This document shows positions 8,386 through 16,598 of a stretch of DNA of 64,000 nucleotides, piece by piece (within the stretch, counting starts at the first letter, position 1; each line of letters opens with the position of its first letter). The notes beneath the pieces are model-generated. The model saw only the letters and a program-made list of their open reading frames with translations. It did not search any database and had not been told where the DNA came from. The DNA lies in NCBI RefSeq assembly GCF_024347455.1, contig NZ_AP025483.1:2418001-2482000 (forward strand), in the 5' to 3' direction. Source of the DNA: Vibrio echinoideorum. Its GTDB lineage: Bacteria > Pseudomonadota > Gammaproteobacteria > Enterobacterales > Vibrionaceae. The translations under genes were made by a program, and so were the position numbers.

Positions 8386-9270
8386 TCATAACTGCTGCTT
8401 AACCCATTGAGTAAACACTTGAAACTTAGTCCGTTGCTCCATCCCTTTCGGACATACAAGATCGTAACCTTTACCCGACTCAATACTCATAAAAGGAGCA
8501 ACCAACCCACCCTGTTCAATTTGAGTTGTCGCAAACTCGAGTCTTCCTAGTGCTACACCCATCGATAACCTTGCCGCGTCCATCGCTATACGGTTGTCAC
8601 TGTAGTAATCACACTTTAGAGTACAATCAACCTCACTTTGAGCCGCTTCCAACCAACGCTGCCAAGCCGTCACGTCTCCACTATGAATAAACTGCACACT
8701 ATCCAATTGTTGCAAGCCCTTCTCAAGATTGAACCTCTTCGCATATTCAGGACTGCATACAGGCATTCTAATTCCTGAAAATAGTCGCTCACTATAATGA
8801 TTCGGATAGTGACCCTCGCTGTAGAAAATTGCCACGTCATAAGGTTCAAACTGAAAGTCAGATTGGTTCTGTTTGGTTTGTAATTTGATGCTTAGATTCG
8901 GATACAAGCGTCTGAATTCTGGCAAGCGTGGCATTAACCACGAGGAAGCAAAATAAGGCGATGTCGCGATGTACAACTCCCCACTTAGCTCTCCAGTTTG
9001 AATGTCCATCAGTTCAGAGAAAATAGATTCGAATGAGACACTCAGCATCGAGAGAACGCGTTGTCCTTCTGGGGTCAATTCTAGCTTTCTCGTTTTACGC
9101 ACAAATAGATTAAATTTAAGCTGCTGCTCAAGTTTCTTGATGCGATGACTGACTCCACCTTGAGTCAGAAATAGTTCATCGGCGGCAAGGGTGAAGCTTA
9201 AATGTTTAGCCGCCACACTGAAGGTGTGCAGCAACGACAATGTTTGTTGGCGATTTTCAAACAGCCCCAT
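8386..9270 (-). CDS. LysR-family regulator (GcvA/DsdC-like), divergent from chbF
   Basis: 294 residues. The N-terminal winged HTH is clear ('LLHTFSVAAKHLSFTLAADELFLTQGGVSHRIKKLEQQLKFNLF'), followed by a substrate-binding domain ('LSGELYIATSPYFASSWLMPRLPEFRRLYPNL'). GAGG lies 8 bases before the ATG. The gene is divergently arranged with the GH4 glucosidase gene 102 bases away, so control of chbF-chbG is likely by position; this is inference. The 'GVSHRIKKLE' and 'TSPYFASSWLMPRL' segments are typical of the GcvA/DsdC/TrpI branch of the family. Confidence 0.85.
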   Translation of the reverse strand: MGLFENRQQTLSLLHTFSVAAKHLSFTLAADELFLTQGGVSHRIKKLEQQLKFNLFVRKTRKLELTPEGQRVLSMLSVSFESIFSELMDIQTGELSGELYIATSPYFASSWLMPRLPEFRRLYPNLSIKLQTKQNQSDFQFEPYDVAIFYSEGHYPNHYSERLFSGIRMPVCSPEYAKRFNLEKGLQQLDSVQFIHSGDVTAWQRWLEAAQSEVDCTLKCDYYSDNRIAMDAARLSMGVALGRLEFATTQIEQGGLVAPFMSIESGKGYDLVCPKGMEQRTKFQVFTQWVKQQL

Positions 9271-9372
9271 AGATTAACCTCACTAATTCATAAATCATCA
9301 ATACTGGTTTGTAGACGTACTTACTCATCATATAGATTAAACCATGTAATCTACATAATAATGGTGAGTCAA

Positions 9373-10713
9373 ATGAAGCAAGCACAAAAACTCAAAGTTG
9401 CGGTCATTGGTGGTGGATCAAGTTACACCCCTGAGCTGATCGAAGGCTTACTAAAACGCTATCACGAATTACCTATTTCTGACCTTTGGCTTGTCGATAT
9501 CGAAGAAGGTATGGAAAAAGCTCAAGTGATTGCAGATTTGACGCAGCGAATGATTAGAAAAGCGAACTGTGACATCACAGTGCACCTCACGACAGACCGA
9601 AAAGCAGCGCTTGTGGACGCGAATTTTGTCTGTTCTCAATTTAGGGCTGGTCGAATAGAAGCAAGGCTACGTGATGAAAGAATTGCATTAAAGTATCGCA
9701 TGATAGGGCAAGAAACTAACGGATTGGGTGGTTTCTCTAATGCTTGTCGAACCATACCAATTGCATTAAAGATCGCCAAAGAGATGGAAGCACTTTGCCC
9801 CAATGCGTGGCTGCTCAACTTTACCAATCCATCAGGTATGGTTACCGAGGCCTTGATTAAGCACTCAACCATCAAGACGGTCGGCTTGTGCAATATCCCC
9901 GTGAACATGGAGCGCGGAGCAGCAAAAATGCTTGGCGCTGTACGCGAAGACATCACCATGCAAATCGCAGGTTTGAATCACCTAGTGTGGGCCCGAAAAG
10001 TACTTCATAACGGCGAAGACAAGCTCCAAGAAGTGATAGACCAACTCCTCGGAGGCAATGACCAAATGATGCCTAAAAACATCCCACCCTTTGAATGGGA
10101 TGCCGAGTTGATTCGCTCATTGAACCTGGTGCCGTGCGCTTACCTACGTTACTACTACCAATCACGAGATATTCTAGACAAAGAATTTGCGGCGTCTGAA
10201 AAGAGCGAAAATCGCGCCGACTTGGTTGCAAAAGTTGAACAACAATTGCTCGAAATCTACAGAGACCCGATGCTGGATACCAAACCGAAATTATTAGAAG
10301 AACGAGGTGGGGCCCATTATTCTGAAGCAGCTTGTGAACTAATGAGCAGTATTCACAACAACAAGCGTTCTATCATGCACGTTAACACTCGCAATAATGG
10401 GGCGATTCAAGGGCTTCCTGATGACTGCGCGGTAGAAGTCAGCTCAGTTATTACTAACAGCGCGATCCTTCCATTGAATGTCGAACCTTTTGATAGCGAT
10501 ACGTTACGCCTAATCCAACAAATGAAAGAGTTTGAAACCTTAACAGTGAAGGCCGCGATGACGGGGGATATTGCATTAGCTAAACGCGCTTTGATCCTTA
10601 ATCCTATTGTTGATAGCGGCTCACACATTGATGAGGCGTTATTAGAAACAATTCGAGAGAACCTAGACTTCATGCCTGCGTTTGCTCATCGATCAACACA
10701 AAGTGAGCAGTAA
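9373..10713 (+). CDS. chbF: GH4 6-phospho-beta-glucosidase / diacetylchitobiose-6-P hydrolase
   Basis: 446 residues; NAD+- and Mn2+-dependent family-4 glycosidase acting on phosphorylated disaccharides in the cytoplasm. The start at 9373 follows GGTGAG at a 4-base spacing; an ATG at 9361 has no ribosome site. Seen: dinucleotide-binding 'VAVIGGGSSYTPELIEGL' at the N-terminus, 'NFTNPSGMVTEAL', the metal-binding cysteine motif 'GLCNIP', and 'AGLNHLVWA' with the conserved histidine. The next gene is a YdjC/ChbG deacetylase, which together with ChbF defines chitobiose use in enterics, so N,N'-diacetylchitobiose-6-phosphate is the likely substrate. A 6-phospho-beta-glucosidase acting on cellobiose-6-P remains possible. 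No PTS genes are adjacent. Confidence 0.88.
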   Translation: MKQAQKLKVAVIGGGSSYTPELIEGLLKRYHELPISDLWLVDIEEGMEKAQVIADLTQRMIRKANCDITVHLTTDRKAALVDANFVCSQFRAGRIEARLRDERIALKYRMIGQETNGLGGFSNACRTIPIALKIAKEMEALCPNAWLLNFTNPSGMVTEALIKHSTIKTVGLCNIPVNMERGAAKMLGAVREDITMQIAGLNHLVWARKVLHNGEDKLQEVIDQLLGGNDQMMPKNIPPFEWDAELIRSLNLVPCAYLRYYYQSRDILDKEFAASEKSENRADLVAKVEQQLLEIYRDPMLDTKPKLLEERGGAHYSEAACELMSSIHNNKRSIMHVNTRNNGAIQGLPDDCAVEVSSVITNSAILPLNVEPFDSDTLRLIQQMKEFETLTVKAAMTGDIALAKRALILNPIVDSGSHIDEALLETIRENLDFMPAFAHRSTQSEQ

Positions 10714-10789
10714 CCTTATGTACATTAACTCAGTCGAAATTAGATTAATTCAAGTTGTTCACAATCCATTTTAGTCACCAGAGGTCACG

Positions 10790-11554
10790 ATGAAACTAAT
10801 ACTGAACGCCGATGATTTCGGCCTCACTGAAACGGTAAATCATGGCATTGTTGAGTGCTTCAAAGCAGGCGTAGTAAAGTCAACCACCATCATGATGAAC
10901 CAACCTGGAACCCAACACGCCATTGAGCTTTATCACCAAGGTTTGGTTCCGGAAGTAGGCTTGCACTTTACGGTCACCGCAGGCAAACCACTGACGCCAC
11001 CAGAGCAGGTTCCGAGCTTAGTCGACGAACACGGCCACTTCTTTTGCAACGTCACCCTATTCGATAAATCAGATGTGAATGAAGATGAGGTGATGCTCGA
11101 GCTCAACGCGCAATATCAAGCGGCTATCAATGCAGGTTTAAAGATCAACCATATCGATAGCCATCATTTTGGGGGCGTATTTAAACCTCTCAAAGCGGCG
11201 TTTACTCGATCAGCTAATACGATTGGCCTGCCTGTAAGACGCATCGACAACATTGTGAACGGGCAAGATTCTCTCTTAGTACCGACACCTAGCGCTTTTG
11301 ACATGCGCTTTTTTGATGACGGGGTCTCTCTTAGCAACTTGCAAGATATTCTGTTGAGCTACCAAACTGCCACGCCTAACGCTACTGTCGAGTTGATGTG
11401 CCACCCATCACTTAGTGTTGATGAAGAGCTAAAATTACTATCAAGCTACAGTGATAAACGCGTCGAAGAGTATCAGCTTCTCACTAGCCCAGAGCTAAAA
11501 CAGTGGCTAGCTGACCATCAGATTGAGTGCATTGGATTCGACGATCTCAAATAG
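10790..11554 (+). CDS. chbG: YdjC-family chitooligosaccharide deacetylase
   Basis: 254 residues. The conserved N-terminal 'LILNADDFGLTETVNHGI' carries the metal-binding Asp pair, and 'HIDSHHFGG' (near residue 122) supplies metal-binding histidines, both hallmarks of the YdjC/ChbG fold. 'VELMCHPS' near residue 203 is the third conserved block. ChbG removes an acetyl group from chitobiose-6-P, making the inducer and the form cleaved by ChbF. The gene follows chbF by 76 bases on the same strand and has AGAGG upstream of its ATG, so the two probably form an operon. Confidence 0.9.
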   Translation: MKLILNADDFGLTETVNHGIVECFKAGVVKSTTIMMNQPGTQHAIELYHQGLVPEVGLHFTVTAGKPLTPPEQVPSLVDEHGHFFCNVTLFDKSDVNEDEVMLELNAQYQAAINAGLKINHIDSHHFGGVFKPLKAAFTRSANTIGLPVRRIDNIVNGQDSLLVPTPSAFDMRFFDDGVSLSNLQDILLSYQTATPNATVELMCHPSLSVDEELKLLSSYSDKRVEEYQLLTSPELKQWLADHQIECIGFDDLK

Positions 11555-11571
11555 GGAACCTTAAGTCAGGG

Positions 11572-12012
11572 CTACTCAACGATCCGTTGTGCGCCCTGCC
11601 CTTGATCATGCAAAATATCTTCAGGGTTCAACAAGTGGCATTTCTGCATACTCAAACATCCGCAACCGATACAGCCGGTTAGGTTTTCTTGTAGCGATTT
11701 AATCTGCGCCATTTTGCTGTCGAGTTGTCCTTGCCACTTCTTCGCAACTCGCTCCCAATCTCGCTTAGTCGCGGTATGGTTCATAGGTAAGGTAGATAAC
11801 TCTTCGGTAATCTCTTCCAGCGTGAAACCTATCGACTGCGCCACTTGTATCAATGCTATTCGTCTCAACATCGCCGACTGATAACGGCGTTGATTTCCGT
11901 TAGTACGAATCGAAGCAATCAACCCTTTGGTTTCATAAAAGCGCAATGCCGAAGGAGCCACACCGCTGCGCTCCGATAATTGCCCTATCGTCAAATATAC
12001 GATGTTTCTCAT
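11572..12012 (-). CDS. soxR: SoxR, [2Fe-2S] redox-sensing MerR-family activator
   Basis: 146 residues from the ATG at 12012, preferred to upstream in-frame starts because of ACAGGGT just before it. N-terminal MerR HTH ('LTIGQLSERSGVAPSALRFYETKGLI'), a dimerisation helix, and the [2Fe-2S] cluster motif C-X2-C-X-C-X5-C (C114, C117, C119, C125). SoxR is activated by redox-cycling compounds. In non-enterics it usually controls efflux pumps and oxidoreductases directly; no soxS gene is adjacent here. It is convergent with chbG, with 17 bases between the stop codons. Confidence 0.93.
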   Translation of the reverse strand: MRNIVYLTIGQLSERSGVAPSALRFYETKGLIASIRTNGNQRRYQSAMLRRIALIQVAQSIGFTLEEITEELSTLPMNHTATKRDWERVAKKWQGQLDSKMAQIKSLQENLTGCIGCGCLSMQKCHLLNPEDILHDQGQGAQRIVE

Positions 12013-12222
12013 TGTTACCCTGTCCATGGTGATCACAAATAAATGAAGTTCACTTTAACTTCATCATAACCACAGCTTACCGTCTTCACCAATTAAGAAT
12101 TGGCAGAACTTTGAATGCGAACATCAACTATTTGAGCTGTCATTATTTTGAATGGTAACGATCTGATTTTAATAAAGTGATTGGCAATAAAGTGAGGTGA
12201 TAATTAACTAGGGTCATAAAAA

Positions 12223-12245
12223 ATGGCTACCCGAAAGATAGCCAT
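12223..12245 (-). terminator. Terminator of the DUF1439 lipoprotein gene
   Basis: ATGGCTA (12223-12229) and TAGCCAT (12239-12245) form a 7-bp stem; on the minus strand it is followed by a run of six T residues. Confidence 0.75.
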
Positions 12246-12270
12246 AATACAGATTCGAATTTAAAACGAA

Positions 12271-12828
12271 TTAGTCAAACAACTCAATAACTAGCTTATT
12301 GTCTTTAATCACCAGATTGGGTTCAGATGACTTAATCAACGACTCTTGCACTTTATTGTTGTCCAGTTTGTATACCGGAGACTGAGACAATGCAAAGCCG
12401 ATCATCGATACGGCGGGTTTGAGTAATTTCGCTATTTCAGGAGAAAGCTGCTTTCCCTTCTCCTCAAAGCGCTCTAGTCGCAGTGACTTTAAATACACCT
12501 CGCCACTTTCTTTGTCGTATTCAGGGACTGCGCTGAATTCGATGTCCAAATCCAACCCCATATTAGGCATGTTGAACACCTGAACTTTTGCATTGGTATT
12601 CGCCAGTACAGAAACACGCTCGGCATCAGCTCGACCAATTTTTACCGCTAAGTCATCGACAGCAACTTGCGCATACATAACGTTTTGTACACCCACTTCC
12701 TGCTCTAACATCACCGAATCTTGAAGGTAGTTCGTCATTTCTTGCTCAGTCACGCTGTAGCTAACACAACCACTTAGCGTCAGGGCAGTCATAGCTATAA
12801 TGAAACGGTTCATTAACTTTGTTGTCAT
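12271..12828 (-). CDS. DUF1439 lipoprotein (YceB-like)
   Basis: 185 residues from ATG 12828; a further in-frame ATG at 12813 is also possible. A type-II signal peptide ends in L-S-G-C, so the mature protein starts at the lipidated Cys. The remainder ('SVTEQEMTNYLQD', 'VGVQNVMYAQVAVDDLAVKIGR', 'VPEYDKESGEVYLKSLRLERF') matches DUF1439, the family of E. coli YceB, whose fold resembles lipid-binding tubular proteins. Likely outer-membrane-anchored on the periplasmic side. Function unknown. It is divergent from the DCC-family gene. Confidence 0.8.
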   Translation of the reverse strand: MTTKLMNRFIIAMTALTLSGCVSYSVTEQEMTNYLQDSVMLEQEVGVQNVMYAQVAVDDLAVKIGRADAERVSVLANTNAKVQVFNMPNMGLDLDIEFSAVPEYDKESGEVYLKSLRLERFEEKGKQLSPEIAKLLKPAVSMIGFALSQSPVYKLDNNKVQESLIKSSEPNLVIKDNKLVIELFD

Positions 12829-12990
12829 TGGAGATAGGCTCTTAATTTGTAAATGCATGGAACGGATGTTACCTCTAGATGATACTGTAAAATAGTTCTC
12901 ATAATGACAGTGTCGGATAACTGGGCAGAATGATCCACCTAATTGGTGATGTCGTATAGATTGGTATTGACGAAAAGGGTAAGGAAAACA

Positions 12991-13377
12991 ATGACTGCAT
13001 TAACGATATTTTACGATGGGACATGTCCATTGTGCGCAAAAGAGATGGCGGCACTTGCCAAGCATGATACCGAGAATAAGATTCAAACCATCGATATCTA
13101 CAGTGAAGCGTTTTCAAACTACCCGCAGATAGATGCTGACGCAGCCAATACCATTTTGCATGCTTTAGACGAGAACGGAAAACTGTTGTTGGGTTTAGAC
13201 GTGACCTACCAAGCGTGGCGCTTAGTAGGAAAAGGTTGGCTATATGCTCCATTGCGCTGGGCGATATTCAAGCCAGTGGCAGATTGGTGTTATTTACGAT
13301 TTGCCAAGAACCGATATAAAGTCTCGTTCTGGTTAACCGGAAAGTCGCGCTGCAATGGAAGCAGCTGCACTAAATAG
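12991..13377 (+). CDS. DCC-family (DUF393) thiol-disulfide oxidoreductase-like protein
   Basis: 128 residues starting at ATG 12991, preceded by GTAAGGAAAAC. The N-terminal 'FYDGTCPLCAKEM' is the defining DxxCxxC motif of the DCC family (D9, C12, C15), a thioredoxin-like small protein group. The C-terminal 'YAPLRWAIFKPVADWCYLRFAKNRY' is the conserved second half. A C-terminal 'CNGSSC' adds a possible second cysteine pair. Substrate unknown. It stands alone between divergent and convergent neighbours. Confidence 0.85.
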   Translation: MTALTIFYDGTCPLCAKEMAALAKHDTENKIQTIDIYSEAFSNYPQIDADAANTILHALDENGKLLLGLDVTYQAWRLVGKGWLYAPLRWAIFKPVADWCYLRFAKNRYKVSFWLTGKSRCNGSSCTK

Positions 13378-13398
13378 CTGTACTAAATTGCATTGGAA

Positions 13399-13494
13399 TT
13401 AAGATATACCGCTGGCGACTTTGTAATAAACAATGCCAAACAGGGCTGCGAATACCAATACAGTGACGGCCACTTTCAACCAAATAAACTTCAT
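13399..13494 (-). CDS. 31-residue single-pass membrane peptide
   Basis: The frame reads MKFIWLKVAVTVLVFAALFG then IVYYKVASGIS and stop. The first residues give a positive N-terminus (K2, K7) and the next 17 a hydrophobic helix, with Lys in the tail. AATAAGGACAAAAC directly before the ATG is a good ribosome site (AGGA, 6-base spacing). It is too short for usual gene callers. Function unknown; such peptides often modulate a membrane complex or act as stress proteins. Evidence is the start context, hydrophobicity and codon pattern only. Confidence 0.5.
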   Translation of the reverse strand: MKFIWLKVAVTVLVFAALFGIVYYKVASGIS

Positions 13495-13611
13495 GTTTTG
13501 TCCTTATTATTTTGTTTACTACTCCACAGACAAGTTAGCACAACAAAACATTGGGTTGTGTAATGATTGATAGAACTTTGTAGTGAACCTTGATTCCCAG
13601 AGAGAACCTTT

Positions 13612-14934
13612 ATGTCGGCAAAAGAGAGAAACCTTCCTACACATCGTATTTCAAGATTCAGCAAGTTTGCCTCACTGGCAACAAGAGTCGCGGGCAATGT
13701 GATAACGGAAGGTACCAAGCAACTCGCACAAGGCAACAGGCCCAAAGCAAAAGACTTATTACTCACCCCGCAGAACATTGCACGCCTGACTGATCAACTC
13801 GCCCACCTGCGCGGTGCTGCCATGAAGCTTGGGCAGATGTTATCAATGGACGCGGGCGATGTCCTCGAACCGGAACTCGCCGACATTCTTTCTCGCCTGC
13901 GCTCAGACGCCGACCCACTACCAACAAAGCAGCTCAACCAAGTGTTAGAAAGCTCACTCGGCATCAACTGGAAAGCCGAATTCCTTTCCTTCAACTTTAA
14001 ACCTATCGCCAGTGCGTCCATCGGGCAAGTTCACCAAGCCTACAGTGATGCGGGAGACAAACTTGCCATCAAAGTCCAATATCCAGGCATTCGAAAAAGC
14101 ATCGACAGTGATGTGGACAACGTAGGTACATTGCTTAACATCGTTGGTTTAATACCCAAGTCTGTCGATTACAAAAGCTTATTAGAAGAAGCAAAGAAAC
14201 AGCTCCATGATGAAGCAGATTATGCTCGCGAAGCTGACTACGCGACTCGTTACTATCATGCACTGAAAGAACACGCTCACTTCGTTGTACCTAAGATTCA
14301 CCCTCAAATGTCTTCAGAGTCAGTGCTCGCGATGGACTTCATTGAAGGCGTCTCGATAGAGAAAATAGAAGGTTACGATCAAAGTACTCGTAATTTTGTC
14401 ATGCGCAGCTTGCTCGGACTCATGTTCAGAGAATTGTTCGACTTTAAGATGGTGCAGACCGACCCCAACTTCGCCAACTACCTTTACGTTGAAAACACGC
14501 GCCAGATTGGGCTGTTAGATTTTGGAGCAACCCGTGAATACAGCGACCGCTTCAGTGATGGCTATCGCTTGGCTTTTACCTCTGTGATTAATCACGATGA
14601 ACAAGGCCTCAACAAAGCGCTAGAGCAGATTGGGTTCTTTAGCGAGACGATTCTCCCCGATCAGCGCCAAGCCATTCTCAACTTAGTGACAATGGCGTGT
14701 GAACCTATGTTGGTCGACGAAGAGTACGATTTTAAAGCCAGTGGACTCGCTCAAAAGCTACGCGAAGCCGGAACTATACTCAGCATGGAACAAGAGTATT
14801 GGCACACGCCACCAGCAGACGCCCTATTCTTACACCGTAAAATCGGTGGCATGTATCTGTTAGCCGCTCGCCTTGACGCAAGGGTGAACATAAGTCGTTT
14901 GGTCGCTCCGTATCTCATCAGCGATGACACTTGA
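13612..14934 (+). CDS. ABC1/AarF/UbiB-family atypical kinase
   Basis: 440 residues. The family-defining KxGQ motif is present (MKLGQMLS, near residue 72), followed by the ExD region, the Ala-rich nucleotide loop 'ASASIGQVH' (near residue 138), 'LAIKVQYPGI' with the VAIK-type Lys, 'MDFIEGVSIEKIE', and the catalytic/metal region 'VQTDPNFANYLY' and 'IGLLDFGATRE' (DFG). UbiB/ABC1 proteins act in ubiquinone or lipid metabolism; this one lacks the two C-terminal membrane helices of UbiB and is a stand-alone ABC1 kinase. It starts after AGAGAACCTTT. Monocistronic as far as can be seen. Confidence 0.88.
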   Translation: MSAKERNLPTHRISRFSKFASLATRVAGNVITEGTKQLAQGNRPKAKDLLLTPQNIARLTDQLAHLRGAAMKLGQMLSMDAGDVLEPELADILSRLRSDADPLPTKQLNQVLESSLGINWKAEFLSFNFKPIASASIGQVHQAYSDAGDKLAIKVQYPGIRKSIDSDVDNVGTLLNIVGLIPKSVDYKSLLEEAKKQLHDEADYAREADYATRYYHALKEHAHFVVPKIHPQMSSESVLAMDFIEGVSIEKIEGYDQSTRNFVMRSLLGLMFRELFDFKMVQTDPNFANYLYVENTRQIGLLDFGATREYSDRFSDGYRLAFTSVINHDEQGLNKALEQIGFFSETILPDQRQAILNLVTMACEPMLVDEEYDFKASGLAQKLREAGTILSMEQEYWHTPPADALFLHRKIGGMYLLAARLDARVNISRLVAPYLISDDT

Positions 14935-14953
14935 TTTGTTCATAAATAGTGAC

Positions 14954-14994
14954 GATTAGTGATTAGTGATTAGTGATTAGTGATTAGTGATTAG
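14954..14994. repeat. Heptanucleotide tandem repeat (GATTAGT)n
   Basis: Five perfect copies of GATTAGT (14954-14988) and a partial sixth (14989-14994), located 20 bases after the ABC1 kinase stop and 66 bases before the glutathione peroxidase ATG. A 7-bp unit can change copy number by slippage, and here would alter promoter or leader length rather than a reading frame. Confidence 0.9.
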
Positions 14995-15059
14995 CAGAGT
15001 GATCATTTCCTGCTGCGCAAGAGTACTAACAGTTACGCCAACTAAAATGAGCCAAACCT

Positions 15060-15605
15060 ATGAAACCTTCACTGCTTTGCTCCACCGCCCTGATTACAAG
15101 CCTAACGAGCTCTATCGCTTTTGCAGCAAGTTGCCCTGAGATACTCAACGGCAAGCAACGTTTGTTAAATTCGAACGAAGAGATAGAGCTGTGTGAAGAG
15201 TTTCAAGGCAAAACCCTTTTGGTCGTGAACACAGCCAGCCAATGTGGCTTCACACCACAATTTAAACAGCTAGAGCAACTGCATCAAACCTATAAAGATC
15301 AAGGCTTCACGGTTGTCGGATTTCCAAGCAATGATTTCCGCCAAGACAAAGGAAGCGAAGAGAAATCAGCTAAAGTCTGTTATCTCGACTACGGTGTTAC
15401 CTTCCCTATGATGGCGAGAGCCACATTATCTGGCAGTAGCGCCAATCCTGTGTTTGCAGAAATACAGCAGCAAGCAGGTGTCACACCCAAGTGGAACTTC
15501 TACAAATTCTTGATCAATAAAGAAGGTAAAGTGGTAGCAACCTTCCCTAGCTCGACATCACCAGTAAGTGCGACACTCAAAAATGCAATTGAGCAGCAGT
15601 TATGA
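15060..15605 (+). CDS. Secreted glutathione-peroxidase-family protein
   Basis: 181 residues with a signal peptide ending near residue 23, so the enzyme is periplasmic. It has the GPx core 'VVNTASQCGFTPQF' with redox Cys62 (Cys instead of Sec), 'GFPSNDF' and 'PKWNFYKFLINKEG'. The canonical second motif is FPCNQF; here the Gln of the catalytic tetrad is replaced by Asp and the Cys by Ser, so peroxidase chemistry may depend on another residue. Thioredoxin rather than glutathione is the usual reductant for such Cys-type enzymes. The stop overlaps the next start (ATGA), implying translational coupling to the DUF3429 gene. Confidence 0.85.
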   Translation: MKPSLLCSTALITSLTSSIAFAASCPEILNGKQRLLNSNEEIELCEEFQGKTLLVVNTASQCGFTPQFKQLEQLHQTYKDQGFTVVGFPSNDFRQDKGSEEKSAKVCYLDYGVTFPMMARATLSGSSANPVFAEIQQQAGVTPKWNFYKFLINKEGKVVATFPSSTSPVSATLKNAIEQQL

Positions 15606-16069
15606 GATCTGAATACATGGCGACAACTCAAACCCGCAACACCATGGCCAAGCTAGGTTACATGGGGCTAATCCCGTTTCTATTTGGCCTATTACTGTCT
15701 CTGACCGAAAGCCAATTCCTAGGCCTCAGCGGCGAGACGCTCTTCATCACCTACAGTGTGGTTATCTTGAGTTTTTTGTCGGGTATCTTGTGGGGCAATG
15801 GGATAGAGAACTTCGAAAGCCAATCGAGCAACAAGGCTCTGGTTCTAAGTAACGTGATTGTGTTAGTCGCGTGGGTAGCGGTGCTACTTGGGGAACAAAA
15901 AGAGTTTCTCACCACCCTGATTCTTATCATCGGCTATATTGCGGTTTGGCGGGCGGAAAGGTCGATGAGAGAAGAAAACCAAAGCGAAGGCCCGGATGGC
16001 TACTTTGATATGAGAACTCGGCTAACTTCTAGCGTGGTGTTGATGCACGGTATCGTGATGTTGACCTAG
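15602..16069 (+). CDS. DUF3429 membrane protein
   Basis: 155 residues, start overlapping the upstream stop by 4 bases (a second ATG lies at 15617). Four to five hydrophobic helices: 'LGYMGLIPFLFGLLLSL', 'FITYSVVILSFLSGILWG', 'LVLSNVIVLVAWVAVLLG', 'FLTTLILIIGYIAVWRAER'. The 'ILSFLSGILWG' and 'VLMHGIVML' elements match DUF3429. Function unknown. Coupling to a periplasmic peroxidase suggests a membrane stress function, which is inference only. Confidence 0.75.
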   Translation: MRSEYMATTQTRNTMAKLGYMGLIPFLFGLLLSLTESQFLGLSGETLFITYSVVILSFLSGILWGNGIENFESQSSNKALVLSNVIVLVAWVAVLLGEQKEFLTTLILIIGYIAVWRAERSMREENQSEGPDGYFDMRTRLTSSVVLMHGIVMLT

Positions 16070-16125
16070 GTCTGTGAACCTTTAATTAAGGTGTGCGCCT
16101 TTGAATAAACAACGTTAGCAAGAAA

Positions 16126-16560
16126 CTAGACGATGAGCTGCATCACAAACCTTGGCTCATCATCGCCAAAATAGTTCGACTCTTCTTTGATAGTGACAAA
16201 ACCCATAGACACATAAAGCGCACAAGCCGACGCATTATTTGGATCAACGGTAAGCAACACCTTGGATTCTTTAGGCAGCGTTGTGATCGCCTGATCCATC
16301 AACGAACGTCCCACTCCCATACCTCGAAATTGACCATCAACGGCCAGTGACAAAATCCAATATTCTTGTGGCTTGTCTGTTGGTGTCATCAACACATAAC
16401 CCGCAACTTGCGAATCCTGTTTCGCCACCAGCAAGCCCTTCCCCCAGCAATCAAAGGCCTGACGGAAGAAAAACTGCGGATAGGCGTGGTCGCCAAACAA
16501 AGCACGTTCAAGCTGGTAGATATCAGCCAGTTCTTGTTTTTCCGCACAGACAATATTCAT
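16126..16560 (-). CDS. GNAT-family N-acetyltransferase
   Basis: 144 residues with the RimI-like GNAT fold: 'DIYQLERALFGDHAYPQFFFRQAF' at the N-terminus, beta-4 'YWILSLAVDGQFRGMGVGRSLMDQAI' containing the acetyl-CoA-binding R/Q-x-x-G-x-G/A loop, and 'VDPNNASACALYVSMGFV' for motif B. It resembles RimI-type protein acetyltransferases but is not close enough to name. It lies downstream of the two APH-fold kinase genes in the same direction with 38 bases between, so it may share their transcript. Confidence 0.83.
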   Translation of the reverse strand: MNIVCAEKQELADIYQLERALFGDHAYPQFFFRQAFDCWGKGLLVAKQDSQVAGYVLMTPTDKPQEYWILSLAVDGQFRGMGVGRSLMDQAITTLPKESKVLLTVDPNNASACALYVSMGFVTIKEESNYFGDDEPRFVMQLIV

Positions 16561-16598
16561 AGATAGACCTTTATAGATTAACTACAACCGCCCTTCAG

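Noticed and set aside
14954..14994. GATTAGT repeats as a CRISPR or iteron origin
   Set aside because: A 7-bp unit with no spacers, not near a replication gene.
16347..16566. Plus-strand frames opposite the GNAT gene
   Set aside because: Shadows of the acetyltransferase gene.
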